Shown here: in pieces, positions 9,170 to 18,289 of the stretch
Numbering within the stretch: position 1 is the stretch's first letter
Layout of the letters: each line of letters starts with the position of its first letter
DNA from: Clostridium senegalense JC122
GTDB lineage: Bacteria; Bacillota; Clostridia; Clostridiales; Clostridiaceae
Direction of reading: 5' to 3'
Assembly: GCF_000285575.1 (NCBI RefSeq)
Contig: NZ_HE611052.1
Coordinates: 312,712-376,711 of the forward strand
Length of the DNA stretch: 64,000 nucleotides
The notes under the pieces: generated by a model
The model's input: the letters and a program-made list of their open reading frames with translations, nothing else
The model's database searches: none
Told to the model about the DNA's origin: nothing
Translations under genes and position numbers: made by a program

Positions 9170-9280
9170 TATAGAGTTCCAAGTTGAATTTTTAAATTTA
9201 TCCCTTTGAATCTTGGATATCCCAAAAGTTAGACATAGTCTAAATCACTTTAAATTCAAACTTCATATCAAAATCCTATA
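9170..9280. repeat. MITE-like dispersed repeat, copy 5 (short, degenerate)
   Basis: Begins TATAGAGTTCCAAGTTGAA and ends near CCTATA at 9280. The internal order (TTGGATATC, AGACATAGTC, AATCACTTTAAATTCAA) follows the short form, with many differences and a loss of the right third. Confidence 0.55.
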
Positions 9281-9345
9281 TTAAACTTCTTTTTATCTAA
9301 CAAATAATTATAACATACTGTTTTATTTTATATAAACATAAAAAT

Positions 9346-9386
9346 AAAGCTATGAATTAAATTTTACAATTTAACTCATAGCTTTT
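9346..9386 (-). terminator. Terminator of the MarR-linked ABC exporter operon
   Basis: Inverted repeat of AAAGCTATGA and TCATAGCTTT with paired T/A-rich inner stems (9346-9363/9368-9386), just after the stop of the 620-residue exporter gene. Confidence 0.75.
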
Positions 9387-9404
9387 AATTTTACTTTTAA
9401 ATCA

Positions 9405-11267
9405 TTATGAAGCTTCTACTTCTTCAAACTGACTATTATATAATCCTGCATAGAATCCGTTTGCTTTTAATAATTCCTCATGATTTCCTTGTTCTACTAT
9501 ATCTCCATCTTTCATTACAAGAATTAAATCTGCATCACGTATTGTTGATAATCTATGTGCGATTATAAAGCTAGTTCTTCCTTCCATAAGGTTTTCCATA
9601 GCCTTTTGAATTAATACCTCTGTACGAGTATCTACTGAACTTGTAGCCTCGTCTAGTATTAATATTTTAGGATCTGCAATTATTGCTCTTGCAATTGTCA
9701 ATAATTGTTTTTGACCTTGAGAAATATTATTAGCTTCCTCATTTATAACCATATCATATCCGTCAGGTAATGTTTTTATAAAGTGATTTGCATGTGCTAG
9801 TTTAGCTGCTTCTATAACTTTATCATCACTAGCATCTAAATTACCATAACGTATATTTTCCATTAATGATCCACTAAATAACCAAGTGTCTTGAAGTACC
9901 ATACCGAATATTTTACGTAAATCATTACGCTTAAATTCTTTTACATCATGACCATCTATTAAGATATTACCACTATTAATATCATAAAAACGCATAAGAA
10001 GTTTAACTATTGTAGTTTTTCCTGCACCAGTTGGTCCTACTATAGCAACCTTTTGACCTGGTTTTATATCAACAGAAAAGTTATTAATTATAGTTTTGTC
10101 TTCACTATATCCAAAGTTAACATTTCTAAATGAAACAGCTCCTTCTATATCTTTAGTATTACAAGATACCTTTACATCTTCTGTCTCTTCTTCTTCCTCT
10201 AAAAACTCAAAAACTCTCTCAGCTGCAGCTGCAGTTGATTGCATTACATTTGCAATTTGTGCTGTTTGAGCTATAGGTTGCATAAATGATCTTACATATT
10301 GTGTAAATGATAAAATATCTCCAACTTGAATAGTTTTCTTTATAGTTAGATAACCTCCAAGTATAGTAACCATAACATAACCTAAATTACCTATAAAAGT
10401 CATTACCGGCATCATAATACCAGATAAAAATTGAGACTTCCAAGCTGAATTATATAATTTTTCGTTTAAACCATTAAATTCATCTATTGCCTTTTTTTCG
10501 CCATTAAAAGCTTTAACTATGTTGTGTCCACTATATATTTCTTCTACCTGTCCATTAGTGTTTCCTAAATATCTTTGTTGAGATTTAAAGTATTTTTGTG
10601 ATTTTTTAACTATTAACCCTATAAACCCCATAGATAATGGTATTATTATTAAACTTGCAATAGTCATTTTAACGCTTATAGAAAGCATCATTATCAATAC
10701 ACCTATCATTGTGGTAACTGCTGTTATCATTTGTGATAGAATTTGATTTAAGTTTTGACTTATTGCATCAACATCATTTGTAACCCTAGATAATACTTCA
10801 CCATTAGTATTTTTATCATAATATTTAAGTGGCATTTTATTTATTTTCTCTGATATTTTTTTTCTTAAATTATAAGAAACCTTTTGAGATATATCTGATG
10901 TAATAAATGTTTGTATAAATGAAAACAATGCACTTATAATATATAAACCTACTAAGATTAATAGTATTCTTTGAATTTTATCAAAATCTATACCATTTAC
11001 ACCGTTGCTACTAATTTTTCTTACTAAACCTTCAAATATTTCTGTAGTTGCTGTACCTAAAACTTTAGGTCCAATTATTGAAAATGCAGAACTTCCTATT
11101 GCAAAAATTATTACAACTACCATAGCTAATCTAAAAGGCTTTAAATAACTAAGCAGCTTTTTCATTGTTCCTTTAAAATCTTTGGCTTTTTCTCCACCAG
11201 CAGCCATGCCTCCCATAGGACCACCGCCCATGGATGCTTTGCCTTTATTTTGCTTTCCATTACTCAT
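9405..11267 (-). CDS. ABC exporter half-transporter, catalytic-site Walker B subunit (permease-ATPase)
   Basis: A 620-residue type IV exporter half: a Gly/Met-rich start, six membrane segments (about 45-320), then an ATPase domain. Walker A is GPTGAGKTT, the signature is degenerate (ISQGQKQ instead of SGGQ), Walker B is ILILDEATSS with the catalytic Glu, and the switch His is in IIAHRLST. Its partner 11260-13476 has the reverse pattern, so the two should form a heterodimer with one hydrolysing site built from this Walker A/B and the partner signature. It overlaps the partner by 8 nt and starts behind AAGGAGG. Drug or lipid export under MarR control is inferred. Confidence 0.85.
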   Translation of the reverse strand: MSNGKQNKGKASMGGGPMGGMAAGGEKAKDFKGTMKKLLSYLKPFRLAMVVVIIFAIGSSAFSIIGPKVLGTATTEIFEGLVRKISSNGVNGIDFDKIQRILLILVGLYIISALFSFIQTFITSDISQKVSYNLRKKISEKINKMPLKYYDKNTNGEVLSRVTNDVDAISQNLNQILSQMITAVTTMIGVLIMMLSISVKMTIASLIIIPLSMGFIGLIVKKSQKYFKSQQRYLGNTNGQVEEIYSGHNIVKAFNGEKKAIDEFNGLNEKLYNSAWKSQFLSGIMMPVMTFIGNLGYVMVTILGGYLTIKKTIQVGDILSFTQYVRSFMQPIAQTAQIANVMQSTAAAAERVFEFLEEEEETEDVKVSCNTKDIEGAVSFRNVNFGYSEDKTIINNFSVDIKPGQKVAIVGPTGAGKTTIVKLLMRFYDINSGNILIDGHDVKEFKRNDLRKIFGMVLQDTWLFSGSLMENIRYGNLDASDDKVIEAAKLAHANHFIKTLPDGYDMVINEEANNISQGQKQLLTIARAIIADPKILILDEATSSVDTRTEVLIQKAMENLMEGRTSFIIAHRLSTIRDADLILVMKDGDIVEQGNHEELLKANGFYAGLYNSQFEEVEAS

Positions 11268-13476
11268 GAGTTAATTCCTCCTTTGTAAGTTGGGATGCAG
11301 CTATTTGTTTGTACACCTCACAGTTTTCTAACAATTCATCATGTGTACCTATTCCTACCATTTTTCCTTCATCTAAAACTATTATTTGTTCAGCATTAAT
11401 AATTGTACTTATTCTTTGAGCAACTATAATAACTGTACTTTCTTTTGTTTCAGATTTTAATTCTTTACGAAGTATAGCATCTGTTTTTAAATCTAATGCT
11501 GAAAAACTATCATCAAATATGTATACTTGAGGTTTTTTAGCAATGGCACGGGCTATTGATAATCTTTGTTTTTGTCCACCAGAAACGTTACTTCCACCTT
11601 GTGCTATATGAGATTCAAAACCTTCTTCTTTTTTACTTATAAATTCCGTAGCCTGTGCAATCTTACACGCCTTTTCTACTTCTTCTTTTGTTGCATTTTC
11701 AGCTCCATACTTTATATTACTTTCAATAGTTCCAGAAAATAATATTCCTTTTTGAGGAACATATCCTATTTTTTTTCTAAGCTCTTCTTGTTTGATGTCT
11801 CTTATATCTACGCCATCAAGTAAAATCTCTCCACCTGTGATATCATAAAAACGAGGAATTAAATTTATAAGTGTTGACTTACCACTTCCTGTACTTCCTA
11901 TAATAGCAGTAGTTTTACCTGGTTCTGCAACAAAATTTATGTTGCTTAAAACATTATCTTCAGCATTTGGATATTTGAAAGATACATTTTTAAATTCTAT
12001 GTTTCCTTTATTTTTAGTTTCCTTACTTACATCAGGATCTTTTATTGAAAACTCTGTAGTTAACACTTCATCTATACGTTGTGCTGATACAGATGCACGA
12101 GGAAGTATTACTGATAACATTGAAATCATTAAGAATGCCATTATTATTTGCATTGTGTATTGTATAAATGCCATCATATCTCCAACTTGTATTTCAGCTG
12201 CATTAATTTTATTTGCTGCAACCCAAACTATAAGTATAGTTATAAGATTCATTATAAGCATCATAAGCGGCATCATCATAGTCATTATACGATTTACAAA
12301 AGTATTAGTTTTTCTTAACTCTGTATTGGTTTCATCAAATCTTTTTTCTTCTGTCTTTTGATTACTGAACGCACGAATAACCAACATTCCTGTAAGCATT
12401 TCACGAGTTACAAGATTTAATTTATCAACAAGTTTTTGAACCTTCTTAAATCTAGGTACTGCTAAACCAAATAATACAAGCACTACTGATATAATAGCTA
12501 ATACTGCAACACCAATAATCCAAGCCATGGATGTATCAGTATTTAAAACTTTTATAACTCCACCAATTGCAAGTATAGGTGCATAAAATACCATTCTTAT
12601 AAGCATTACTGTAACTGTTTGTATCTGTTGTATATCATTAGTACTACGAGTTATAAGTGATGCTGTGGAGAATTTATCAAATTCTGCATTTGAAAAACCT
12701 ACCACTTTTTCAAATACTTGTCCACGCAGATTACGACCCATACCTGCAGCTATTTTGGCTGCTATAAATCCTACTGCAACTGTAGCTACCATACTTAATA
12801 ATGCTATTGAAAGCATTTTAGCTCCAGAAGAAAATACATAATTAGTTTGCATTTTATCTGTATCTATTCCTATTTTATTATATTCATCCTTTATAAAATA
12901 AATAGATGCCTGAGTATACATATTTTCGTCTATTTCTGCAATTTTCTCATCCATTTGAGTTTTTAAATTAGAAAATTGTTCTTTAGGTATACTATTAATT
13001 AATGTATCTACATCCATATCTTTTGGTACATTAGGAATGCTTTCATTTTTAATAGCCATTTCTAAGGCAGAAATGCTCATAATAGATTTTGACATTATTG
13101 TATTTAATGAATCTATTGTATCCTCATCTTTTATATCTTTTAATTCATATACTGATTCATCTTTTAAAATTGGATATTTATTTACATATTTATCATATTC
13201 ATTTTTATCAAGATTATCTTTACTTAACAATTCATAATTGTCCAATACTATTTTTTTATCTGCATCATCCATAAATAATGTTAAATTATTTAATTGACTT
13301 TCACGAATGGATTTTGGAATAGCATTTTCAATTCCTCCTTGTTGAATTCCTACATTTACGATCTTTGATGTGTAATCTGGTAACGAAAGATCACAAACTG
13401 CTTGAAGTGTCAATAATAAAATAACTGCGACTATTGACATGAAAAATGGCTTTAAGTACTTTACAATTTTAAACAT
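11260..13476 (-). CDS. ABC exporter half-transporter, degenerate-site Walker B subunit with large extracytoplasmic insert
   Basis: A 738-residue exporter half. After the first membrane segment (about 10-30) comes an insert of roughly 170 mostly polar residues before the second segment near 220, which should lie outside the cell. The ATPase has Walker A GSTGSGKST, a canonical VSGGQKQR signature, but Walker B IFDDSFSALD with Asp in place of the catalytic Glu and Gln in the switch (VAQRIST). These changes mark the non-hydrolysing site of a heterodimer with the downstream subunit. It is first in a two-gene operon, divergent from marR, with an AAAGGGGA ribosome site. Confidence 0.85.
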   Translation of the reverse strand: MFKIVKYLKPFFMSIVAVILLLTLQAVCDLSLPDYTSKIVNVGIQQGGIENAIPKSIRESQLNNLTLFMDDADKKIVLDNYELLSKDNLDKNEYDKYVNKYPILKDESVYELKDIKDEDTIDSLNTIMSKSIMSISALEMAIKNESIPNVPKDMDVDTLINSIPKEQFSNLKTQMDEKIAEIDENMYTQASIYFIKDEYNKIGIDTDKMQTNYVFSSGAKMLSIALLSMVATVAVGFIAAKIAAGMGRNLRGQVFEKVVGFSNAEFDKFSTASLITRSTNDIQQIQTVTVMLIRMVFYAPILAIGGVIKVLNTDTSMAWIIGVAVLAIISVVLVLFGLAVPRFKKVQKLVDKLNLVTREMLTGMLVIRAFSNQKTEEKRFDETNTELRKTNTFVNRIMTMMMPLMMLIMNLITILIVWVAANKINAAEIQVGDMMAFIQYTMQIIMAFLMISMLSVILPRASVSAQRIDEVLTTEFSIKDPDVSKETKNKGNIEFKNVSFKYPNAEDNVLSNINFVAEPGKTTAIIGSTGSGKSTLINLIPRFYDITGGEILLDGVDIRDIKQEELRKKIGYVPQKGILFSGTIESNIKYGAENATKEEVEKACKIAQATEFISKKEEGFESHIAQGGSNVSGGQKQRLSIARAIAKKPQVYIFDDSFSALDLKTDAILRKELKSETKESTVIIVAQRISTIINAEQIIVLDEGKMVGIGTHDELLENCEVYKQIAASQLTKEELTHE

Positions 13477-13675
13477 AAATCTTCCCCTTTCTTTTAAATC
13501 GTTCTTATATGTAATTTAAAACTTACTAATTATAAATATAAGTTCATTTTCAAATAACAGCTTAACTATAACTAACAAAATTTTATTATTTGTCACCACC
13601 TTTATAGTATTGATTATTTTATAATTATTATTTATATCTATGATTTTTTTAATTTTGGTATATAATAATTATAGT

Positions 13676-13719
13676 TTTAAATAGTTATGTTTTTTAATAG
13701 TTATATTTTTTAACTATTA
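13676..13719. promoter_or_regulatory. Repeated AATAGTTAT half-sites, likely MarR operator
   Basis: A 9-bp inverted repeat TAATAGTTA/TAACTATTA (13695-13703/13711-13719) with a third AATAGTTAT half-site near 13680 lies in the 360-bp divergent region between the exporter operon and marR. A MarR dimer bound here could control both. A -10 TATAAT for marR lies at 13811-13816, with no clear -35. Confidence 0.45.
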
Positions 13720-13836
13720 TTTTCTAAGTATATATCTCATAAAAAAGAAAGTCAATAAAATTTTTATATTTTTTCGATTGTATAAATATGTAAGATTAAT
13801 TAAAATAGGGTATAATGTTAAAGGGAGGAATTTTTA

Positions 13837-14292
13837 ATGAATAATAATAAAAATCTAAAATTAATTGCTAAGGATTTTTTAACTATAGTACCATTATTTC
13901 AAAAAAAGCTTGTAAAAAGAAATTGTAATTTTTCTCAAGATAATTTAAATCATTCTCATTTTCAAGTAATGGCTACTTTAAAATTCTATGGTAAGCAGCC
14001 TATTTCTGACGTTAGTAAAAGACTTTTTATATCTATGCCTAATATGACTAAACTTCTAAATAAGCTTATTGAAAAAGAAATGGTTGTTAGACTTCCTGAT
14101 GATAAAGATAGACGAATAATCAATATAGAATTAACACCACAAGGTGAAAAATATCTTGATGAAAAATATAATGAAGTATTAGATACTTTAACAAGTAAAT
14201 TTTCTACATTATCAGAAGAGCAAATAGACAAGTTAGCATTATCTATACATAATTTAAAGGAAGTTCTTACAGCAATAAGCTCTGAGGATTAA
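13837..14292 (+). CDS. MarR-family transcriptional regulator
   Basis: A 151-residue winged-helix regulator. The recognition part (about residues 35-95) reads FQVMATLKFYGKQPISDVSK, then the wing DDKDRRIINIELT with the DRR motif common in MarR proteins. Such repressors usually release DNA on binding small phenolic or drug-like ligands. Divergent transcription from the ABC exporter genes makes that operon the likely target, besides autoregulation. AAGGGAGG stands 7 nt before the ATG. Confidence 0.85.
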   Translation: MNNNKNLKLIAKDFLTIVPLFQKKLVKRNCNFSQDNLNHSHFQVMATLKFYGKQPISDVSKRLFISMPNMTKLLNKLIEKEMVVRLPDDKDRRIINIELTPQGEKYLDEKYNEVLDTLTSKFSTLSEEQIDKLALSIHNLKEVLTAISSED

Positions 14293-14326
14293 TTTAAGCT
14301 TATACTTCTTAAATAAATTATAATAA

Positions 14327-14385
14327 AAAATTGCAGAGTTCATTTTATAATCTTTTATCTTATAAAATGAATTCTGCAATTTTTT
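14327..14385. terminator. Bidirectional terminator between marR and the B12 operon
   Basis: Long inverted repeat (about 14327-14350/14360-14385, one mismatch) flanked by A and T runs on both sides, serving the convergent marR and btu-type operons. Confidence 0.8.
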
Positions 14386-14420
14386 TAATTCAATATAATT
14401 CCGAACTTTTTAATAACATG

Positions 14421-15068
14421 TTATCTTATATCTAAGTAACCATATCCATTATTTGTTATATTTCCGTTTGTAGTAAATTCTATAGGAAATTTAAAAAGTG
14501 GTCCATCAAAAACAAAAGTGTGATATTCTCCATTTTCTCCACAAGGATCTGCACCTGTGCCTTTTATTTTCCCAACTAAATCTTTAGTTAAAATCTTTCC
14601 TAAATAATTCTCATCCAAATATTCTAATTTAACATTCTTCAAAACTGCTTTAAACCCAGTTTCTATAAATTCATAGGTTATTTCTTCCCTATTACCTTGC
14701 CATAATGGGAAAACAGCTTCCATACCAACCTTTTCACATCTTTCACTACACCACTGTCTATGTTGCTCTATATCTATATCACCAAAAACACAAGTAGTTA
14801 CGCCTTGTTCTTTTGCTTTTTTTAATGTATTCTCAAAAGTTGCTTCGTACTGATTTCCTTTACACTTTACTAACATTAATGGAATATTCATTGATTCCGA
14901 AACTTTTTCTAGCATTGGTTCTGGAATTCCATGAAACCAACTTCTATTTAGACTCTCATCAACTGTAACTAATAACCCACTTGGAATATGGCCTTGATTA
15001 ACCATTTTATAAAGGGCTAATGTACTATCTTTTCCACAACTATATGACATAATAAATTTCTTTTTCAT
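14421..15068 (-). CDS. DUF71 / Dph6-like ATP pyrophosphatase in a B12 transport operon
   Basis: A 215-residue member of the adenine-nucleotide alpha-hydrolase superfamily; the PP-loop MSYSCGKDSTLAL is at residues 7-19. DUF71 proteins include eukaryotic and archaeal diphthine-ammonia ligase (Dph6), but diphthamide is absent from bacteria. Another DUF71 branch has been predicted by comparative genomics to act in B12 salvage, and this gene is the last of a riboswitch-controlled btuFCD-type operon, which fits that branch. An ATP-dependent amidation or similar step on a corrinoid is inference. It starts 10 nt after the ATPase stop behind TAGGAG. Confidence 0.75.
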   Translation of the reverse strand: MKKKFIMSYSCGKDSTLALYKMVNQGHIPSGLLVTVDESLNRSWFHGIPEPMLEKVSESMNIPLMLVKCKGNQYEATFENTLKKAKEQGVTTCVFGDIDIEQHRQWCSERCEKVGMEAVFPLWQGNREEITYEFIETGFKAVLKNVKLEYLDENYLGKILTKDLVGKIKGTGADPCGENGEYHTFVFDGPLFKFPIEFTTNGNITNNGYGYLDIR

Positions 15069-15078
15069 AATGCTTCTC

Positions 15079-15834
15079 CTACTTCCATTTCTCTAAAGCT
15101 TTAACCATAAATTCTTTTATATTCAGTCCATAAACCTCTTTAAGTCTTTCCTCTTCTAATACATCACTACAACTACCTTTAGCTATAATATGTCCTTCTT
15201 TAATCATTATTACTTCTTCGCTAAACATCTGAACTAAATTTAAATCATGCAATACACCTATTACCGTTTTATTCTTTTCTTTAGTCCATTTATTTATATG
15301 TCCTAATATTTCTATTTGAGATTTTAAATCTAAGTGATTTGTTGGTTCATCAAGTAAAATTATATCTGGATCCTGAGCAAAAGCTCTTGCTAAATATACT
15401 CTTTGAAGTTGGCCACCAGATAACTCTGTTATCATTTTATCCTTTAAATTTAATAACCCTACATTTTCTATACAACTTAAAACTAATTCTTCATCATCTT
15501 TTGAAAGCTTAGAAAATATTCCATCAAAATGTGCATATCTTCCTAAAGCTACTGTTTCAAAAACTGTATAAGGAAAATAAATTTCAGATGTTTGTGTCAT
15601 AAAAGCAATTTTTTTTGCAAGTTCTTTTCGTTTTATTGTCTTTAATTCTTCTCCATCTATATTTATTTCACCTTTATACTCTATAAGATTTGCTATTGCC
15701 TTTAACATAGTAGTTTTTCCGCATCCATTAGGCCCTACTATCGATAAATTTTGCCCTCTTTTTACTTCTATAGATATATCTTTAACTATATCAAAACCAT
15801 TGTAACCACAATATAAATTTTTTATTTTCAGCAT
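15079..15834 (-). CDS. btuD: Corrinoid ABC importer ATPase (BtuD/FecE type)
   Basis: A 251-residue ATPase. Walker A is GPNGCGKTT near residue 36, the signature LSGGQLQR near 137, Walker B IILLDEPTNH, and the switch GVLHDLN. These are typical of importers for cobalamin, haem or ferric siderophores. The B12 riboswitch upstream makes corrinoid the most likely cargo. AGGTG sits 5 nt before the ATG at 15834, preferred over an in-frame ATG at 15873 that would overlap the permease gene. Permease stop and this start are only 4 nt apart, so the two are coupled. Confidence 0.85.
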   Translation of the reverse strand: MLKIKNLYCGYNGFDIVKDISIEVKRGQNLSIVGPNGCGKTTMLKAIANLIEYKGEINIDGEELKTIKRKELAKKIAFMTQTSEIYFPYTVFETVALGRYAHFDGIFSKLSKDDEELVLSCIENVGLLNLKDKMITELSGGQLQRVYLARAFAQDPDIILLDEPTNHLDLKSQIEILGHINKWTKEKNKTVIGVLHDLNLVQMFSEEVIMIKEGHIIAKGSCSDVLEEERLKEVYGLNIKEFMVKALEKWK

Positions 15835-15838
15835 ATTA

Positions 15839-16861
15839 TCACCTATTTCTTTTATTAAAGTATAAATATCCAAAAAACGGCGCTCCTATAAGTGCTGTAA
15901 TTGCACCTACTGGCAATTCTGATGGTGATACTACTGTTCTTGCAATTAAATCTGTAATTACCATTAATGAACCACCAACCACTATACACATTGGAATTAC
16001 TATTTTGTGATTAGATCCAAATATTTTTCTTACCATATGTGGTGTTATTAAATCAATAAAACCAATTACACCACTTAACGCCACTGCAGTTCCTGTTAAT
16101 ATTGCAGTAGCTACAAATAATAATTTTTTTACTTTTTCAGTTTCAACGCCTACTGATTTTGCCTGTTCTTCTCCAAAACTTAAAATATCCATTTCTCTAC
16201 AATATCTTAAAACAATTGCCATTCCTATTATAAAAAACGGAATGCCTGCTGTAACATATGACCATCCTTTCATTGCAAAAGAACCCATTTGCCAAAGCGT
16301 TATTGTTTTTATATCTTCACTAAAAAATGATGAAATTGTTGTTAAAAGAGCATTTGTAAATAATGAAAATACTATACCTGCTAAAATTATAGTGCTATTT
16401 GATAAACCTTTATCTACCTTGCTTGCAAAGGCAATTACTAAAAATACTGTTATTATACCAGATAAAAATCCTATAAACGGTAATGCTAAATTGCCTATAA
16501 ACGGTATTGAAATATGTAAAACTATGTATATTCCTACACCTAAAGAAGCTCCTGATGAAACCCCCAAAGTATAAGGAGATGCTAATGGATTTTTTAAAAC
16601 TGATTGAACTACTGCACCACTTACTGCCAATGCTGAACCTACTAAAAATGCTAAAATCACTCTTGGAAGCCTAATAACCCAAATTATTGATACATCTTTA
16701 GGCTGTATCCCTGGTTGTAGTGGTATATTAAATAATTTATTTCCAATTATTGAAACAATATCACCTATACCAATATGGGAACTTCCTATAGAAGTTCCCA
16801 TACAGATTACCAAAAATACTATTGGAACAGCCAATATTAGTAATAATTTTTTATTTTTCAT
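15839..16861 (-). CDS. btuC: Corrinoid ABC importer permease (BtuC/FecCD family)
   Basis: A 340-residue protein with about ten membrane segments and FecCD-family landmarks: RLPRVILAFLVGSALAVSG near residue 63, LASPYTLGVSSGASLG near 95, and GFIDLITPHMVR in the coupling region near 265. It forms the membrane channel of a type II importer with 15079-15834. The start overlaps the binding-protein stop by 11 nt, so translation is probably coupled. Confidence 0.85.
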   Translation of the reverse strand: MKNKKLLLILAVPIVFLVICMGTSIGSSHIGIGDIVSIIGNKLFNIPLQPGIQPKDVSIIWVIRLPRVILAFLVGSALAVSGAVVQSVLKNPLASPYTLGVSSGASLGVGIYIVLHISIPFIGNLALPFIGFLSGIITVFLVIAFASKVDKGLSNSTIILAGIVFSLFTNALLTTISSFFSEDIKTITLWQMGSFAMKGWSYVTAGIPFFIIGMAIVLRYCREMDILSFGEEQAKSVGVETEKVKKLLFVATAILTGTAVALSGVIGFIDLITPHMVRKIFGSNHKIVIPMCIVVGGSLMVITDLIARTVVSPSELPVGAITALIGAPFFGYLYFNKRNR

Positions 16862-17765
16862 ATTTGTCTGGATATATAGCTTTAGCCATTTCTTTTAAAG
16901 CTTTTACTATATTTTGGCTTCCACGTGATGATGCGTTTTGATTTATTAAATAAACTTGTTTATTCTTAACTGCATTAACATTTTCCCAACCTGGACGTTT
17001 TAAAATTCCCTCTACTGCATTTGGAATATATTCTTCATTTGTTAATATAACATCTGGATTAGCTGAAATTACATTTTCTTCACTAGGTGCAATCCAGCTA
17101 TTTTCTTTAACAAAAATATTTTCTCCACCTACTATTTGAATCATTTCATTTAAGAATGTATTATTTCCAAAACTATATAATCCTGATGCTGATCCTATTT
17201 CAAAATAAACCTTTTTCTTATCTGTAATTGATTCTCCTACTTTTTTTATTTTATCTATTTCACTTTTCATGTCGTCAACAATTTTTTTTCCTTCTTCTTT
17301 AGTTCCAGTAAGTTCTGCTAAGAAATTGATATCTTCATATACTCCATCTACGCTATCACTACTTGGTAGATATACAACAGGAATTCCTGATTCTTTTATA
17401 ACTTTAAATGGATCTTCATTTCCTTCTTTATTATGACCTGAAGCTATTACAATATCTGGTTGCAGTGCTATAATTGCCTCTGCATCAGGGTTTCTAAAAT
17501 CTATTTTAGTTATATCTTTTTTAATTCCTTCTACATCTGCTGAATATGTATCAACAGCTACAAGTTTATCACCTAAACCTAGTCCCATTAAAATTTCAGT
17601 ATTTGATGGCGCTGTAGAAATTATTTTTTCTAATTTTTCTGGCGCTGTGAATTCGTTTCCTTCTCTGTCTTTCATAGTTGTAGTTTTGCTTGAACATCCA
17701 ACTAATAAGATTAAACTCATTATTGTTGATAATAATACCAATAGAATTTTCTTTGATTTATTCAT
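16851..17765 (-). CDS. btuF: Corrinoid-binding lipoprotein (BtuF type)
   Basis: A 304-residue extracellular binding protein. The signal peptide ends in the lipobox LLVGC with Cys24 as lipid site. The mature part has the class III binding fold: IISTAPSNTEILMGLGLGDKLVA near 50 and LQPDIVIASGH near 100, the two lobes joined by a long helix near 155-180. TTGGAGG precedes the ATG. First gene of a four-gene operon behind a cobalamin riboswitch; ligand choice rests on that riboswitch. Confidence 0.85.
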   Translation of the reverse strand: MNKSKKILLVLLSTIMSLILLVGCSSKTTTMKDREGNEFTAPEKLEKIISTAPSNTEILMGLGLGDKLVAVDTYSADVEGIKKDITKIDFRNPDAEAIIALQPDIVIASGHNKEGNEDPFKVIKESGIPVVYLPSSDSVDGVYEDINFLAELTGTKEEGKKIVDDMKSEIDKIKKVGESITDKKKVYFEIGSASGLYSFGNNTFLNEMIQIVGGENIFVKENSWIAPSEENVISANPDVILTNEEYIPNAVEGILKRPGWENVNAVKNKQVYLINQNASSRGSQNIVKALKEMAKAIYPDKYEK

Positions 17766-17826
17766 AATTTTTCCTCCAAATTATATATTTATTAATAATT
17801 TTATATTTATTATTCAAAATAAAAAA

Positions 17827-17846
17827 GACACACCCGTAGGTATGCC
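17827..17846 (-). terminator. Riboswitch expression-platform terminator
   Basis: On the minus strand an 8-bp stem GGCATACC / GGTGTGTC (two G-U pairs) with a TACG loop is followed directly by six T. It lies between the cobalamin aptamer and btuF, so B12 binding probably ends transcription. Confidence 0.65.
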
Positions 17847-17934
17847 GTAATACACTAAATTATTTTACTCTTTAAATAAAATAACATAACATGTACCCTA
17901 ATATTCCACCCACAGAGAACTATAGTACAATTAA

Positions 17935-18077
17935 TAGGCAGGTCTCCCGACTTTGCTTCGTCCTCCATTTTACCTTCCCACAGTTTATACTGCAGTGGCT
18001 TATAAAACTTCGTCAGCTTCACGGTTACTGGGTCAGTTGAAGATTCTCACTTCATTCCCTATTAAGAAAAACACCTA
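17935..18077 (-). ncRNA. Cobalamin riboswitch aptamer
   Basis: The minus-strand RNA carries the conserved pieces of the class: TAGGTG at the 5' side, TAATAGGGAA, GTGAGAATC, CTGACCC, AGCCACTG and the B12 box TCGGGAGACCTGCC near 17937-17952. It lies 170 nt upstream of btuF behind a consensus promoter. Confidence 0.92.
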
Positions 18078-18114
18078 TAATATAATGATAATTTTTATAA
18101 TTGTAACAATTATT

Positions 18115-18143
18115 ATTATATTATGAACATATATCTATGTCAA
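18115..18143 (-). promoter_or_regulatory. Consensus promoter of the B12 riboswitch operon
   Basis: TTGACA (18138-18143), 17-nt spacer and TATAAT (18115-18120) on the minus strand, placing the start near 18108 at the 5' end of the riboswitch. Confidence 0.8.
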
Positions 18144-18289
18144 TGTCTATTTGTTAAGTATTTTTAAGTATTAGTTACAATTATATAATAAATATTCAAT
18201 AATTTTACATATAAATTTGATATTCTTCTTATTTTTACAATAGTTATATATGTTATAATATGTTTATTAAATTTTGTGTAGGTGATTTA

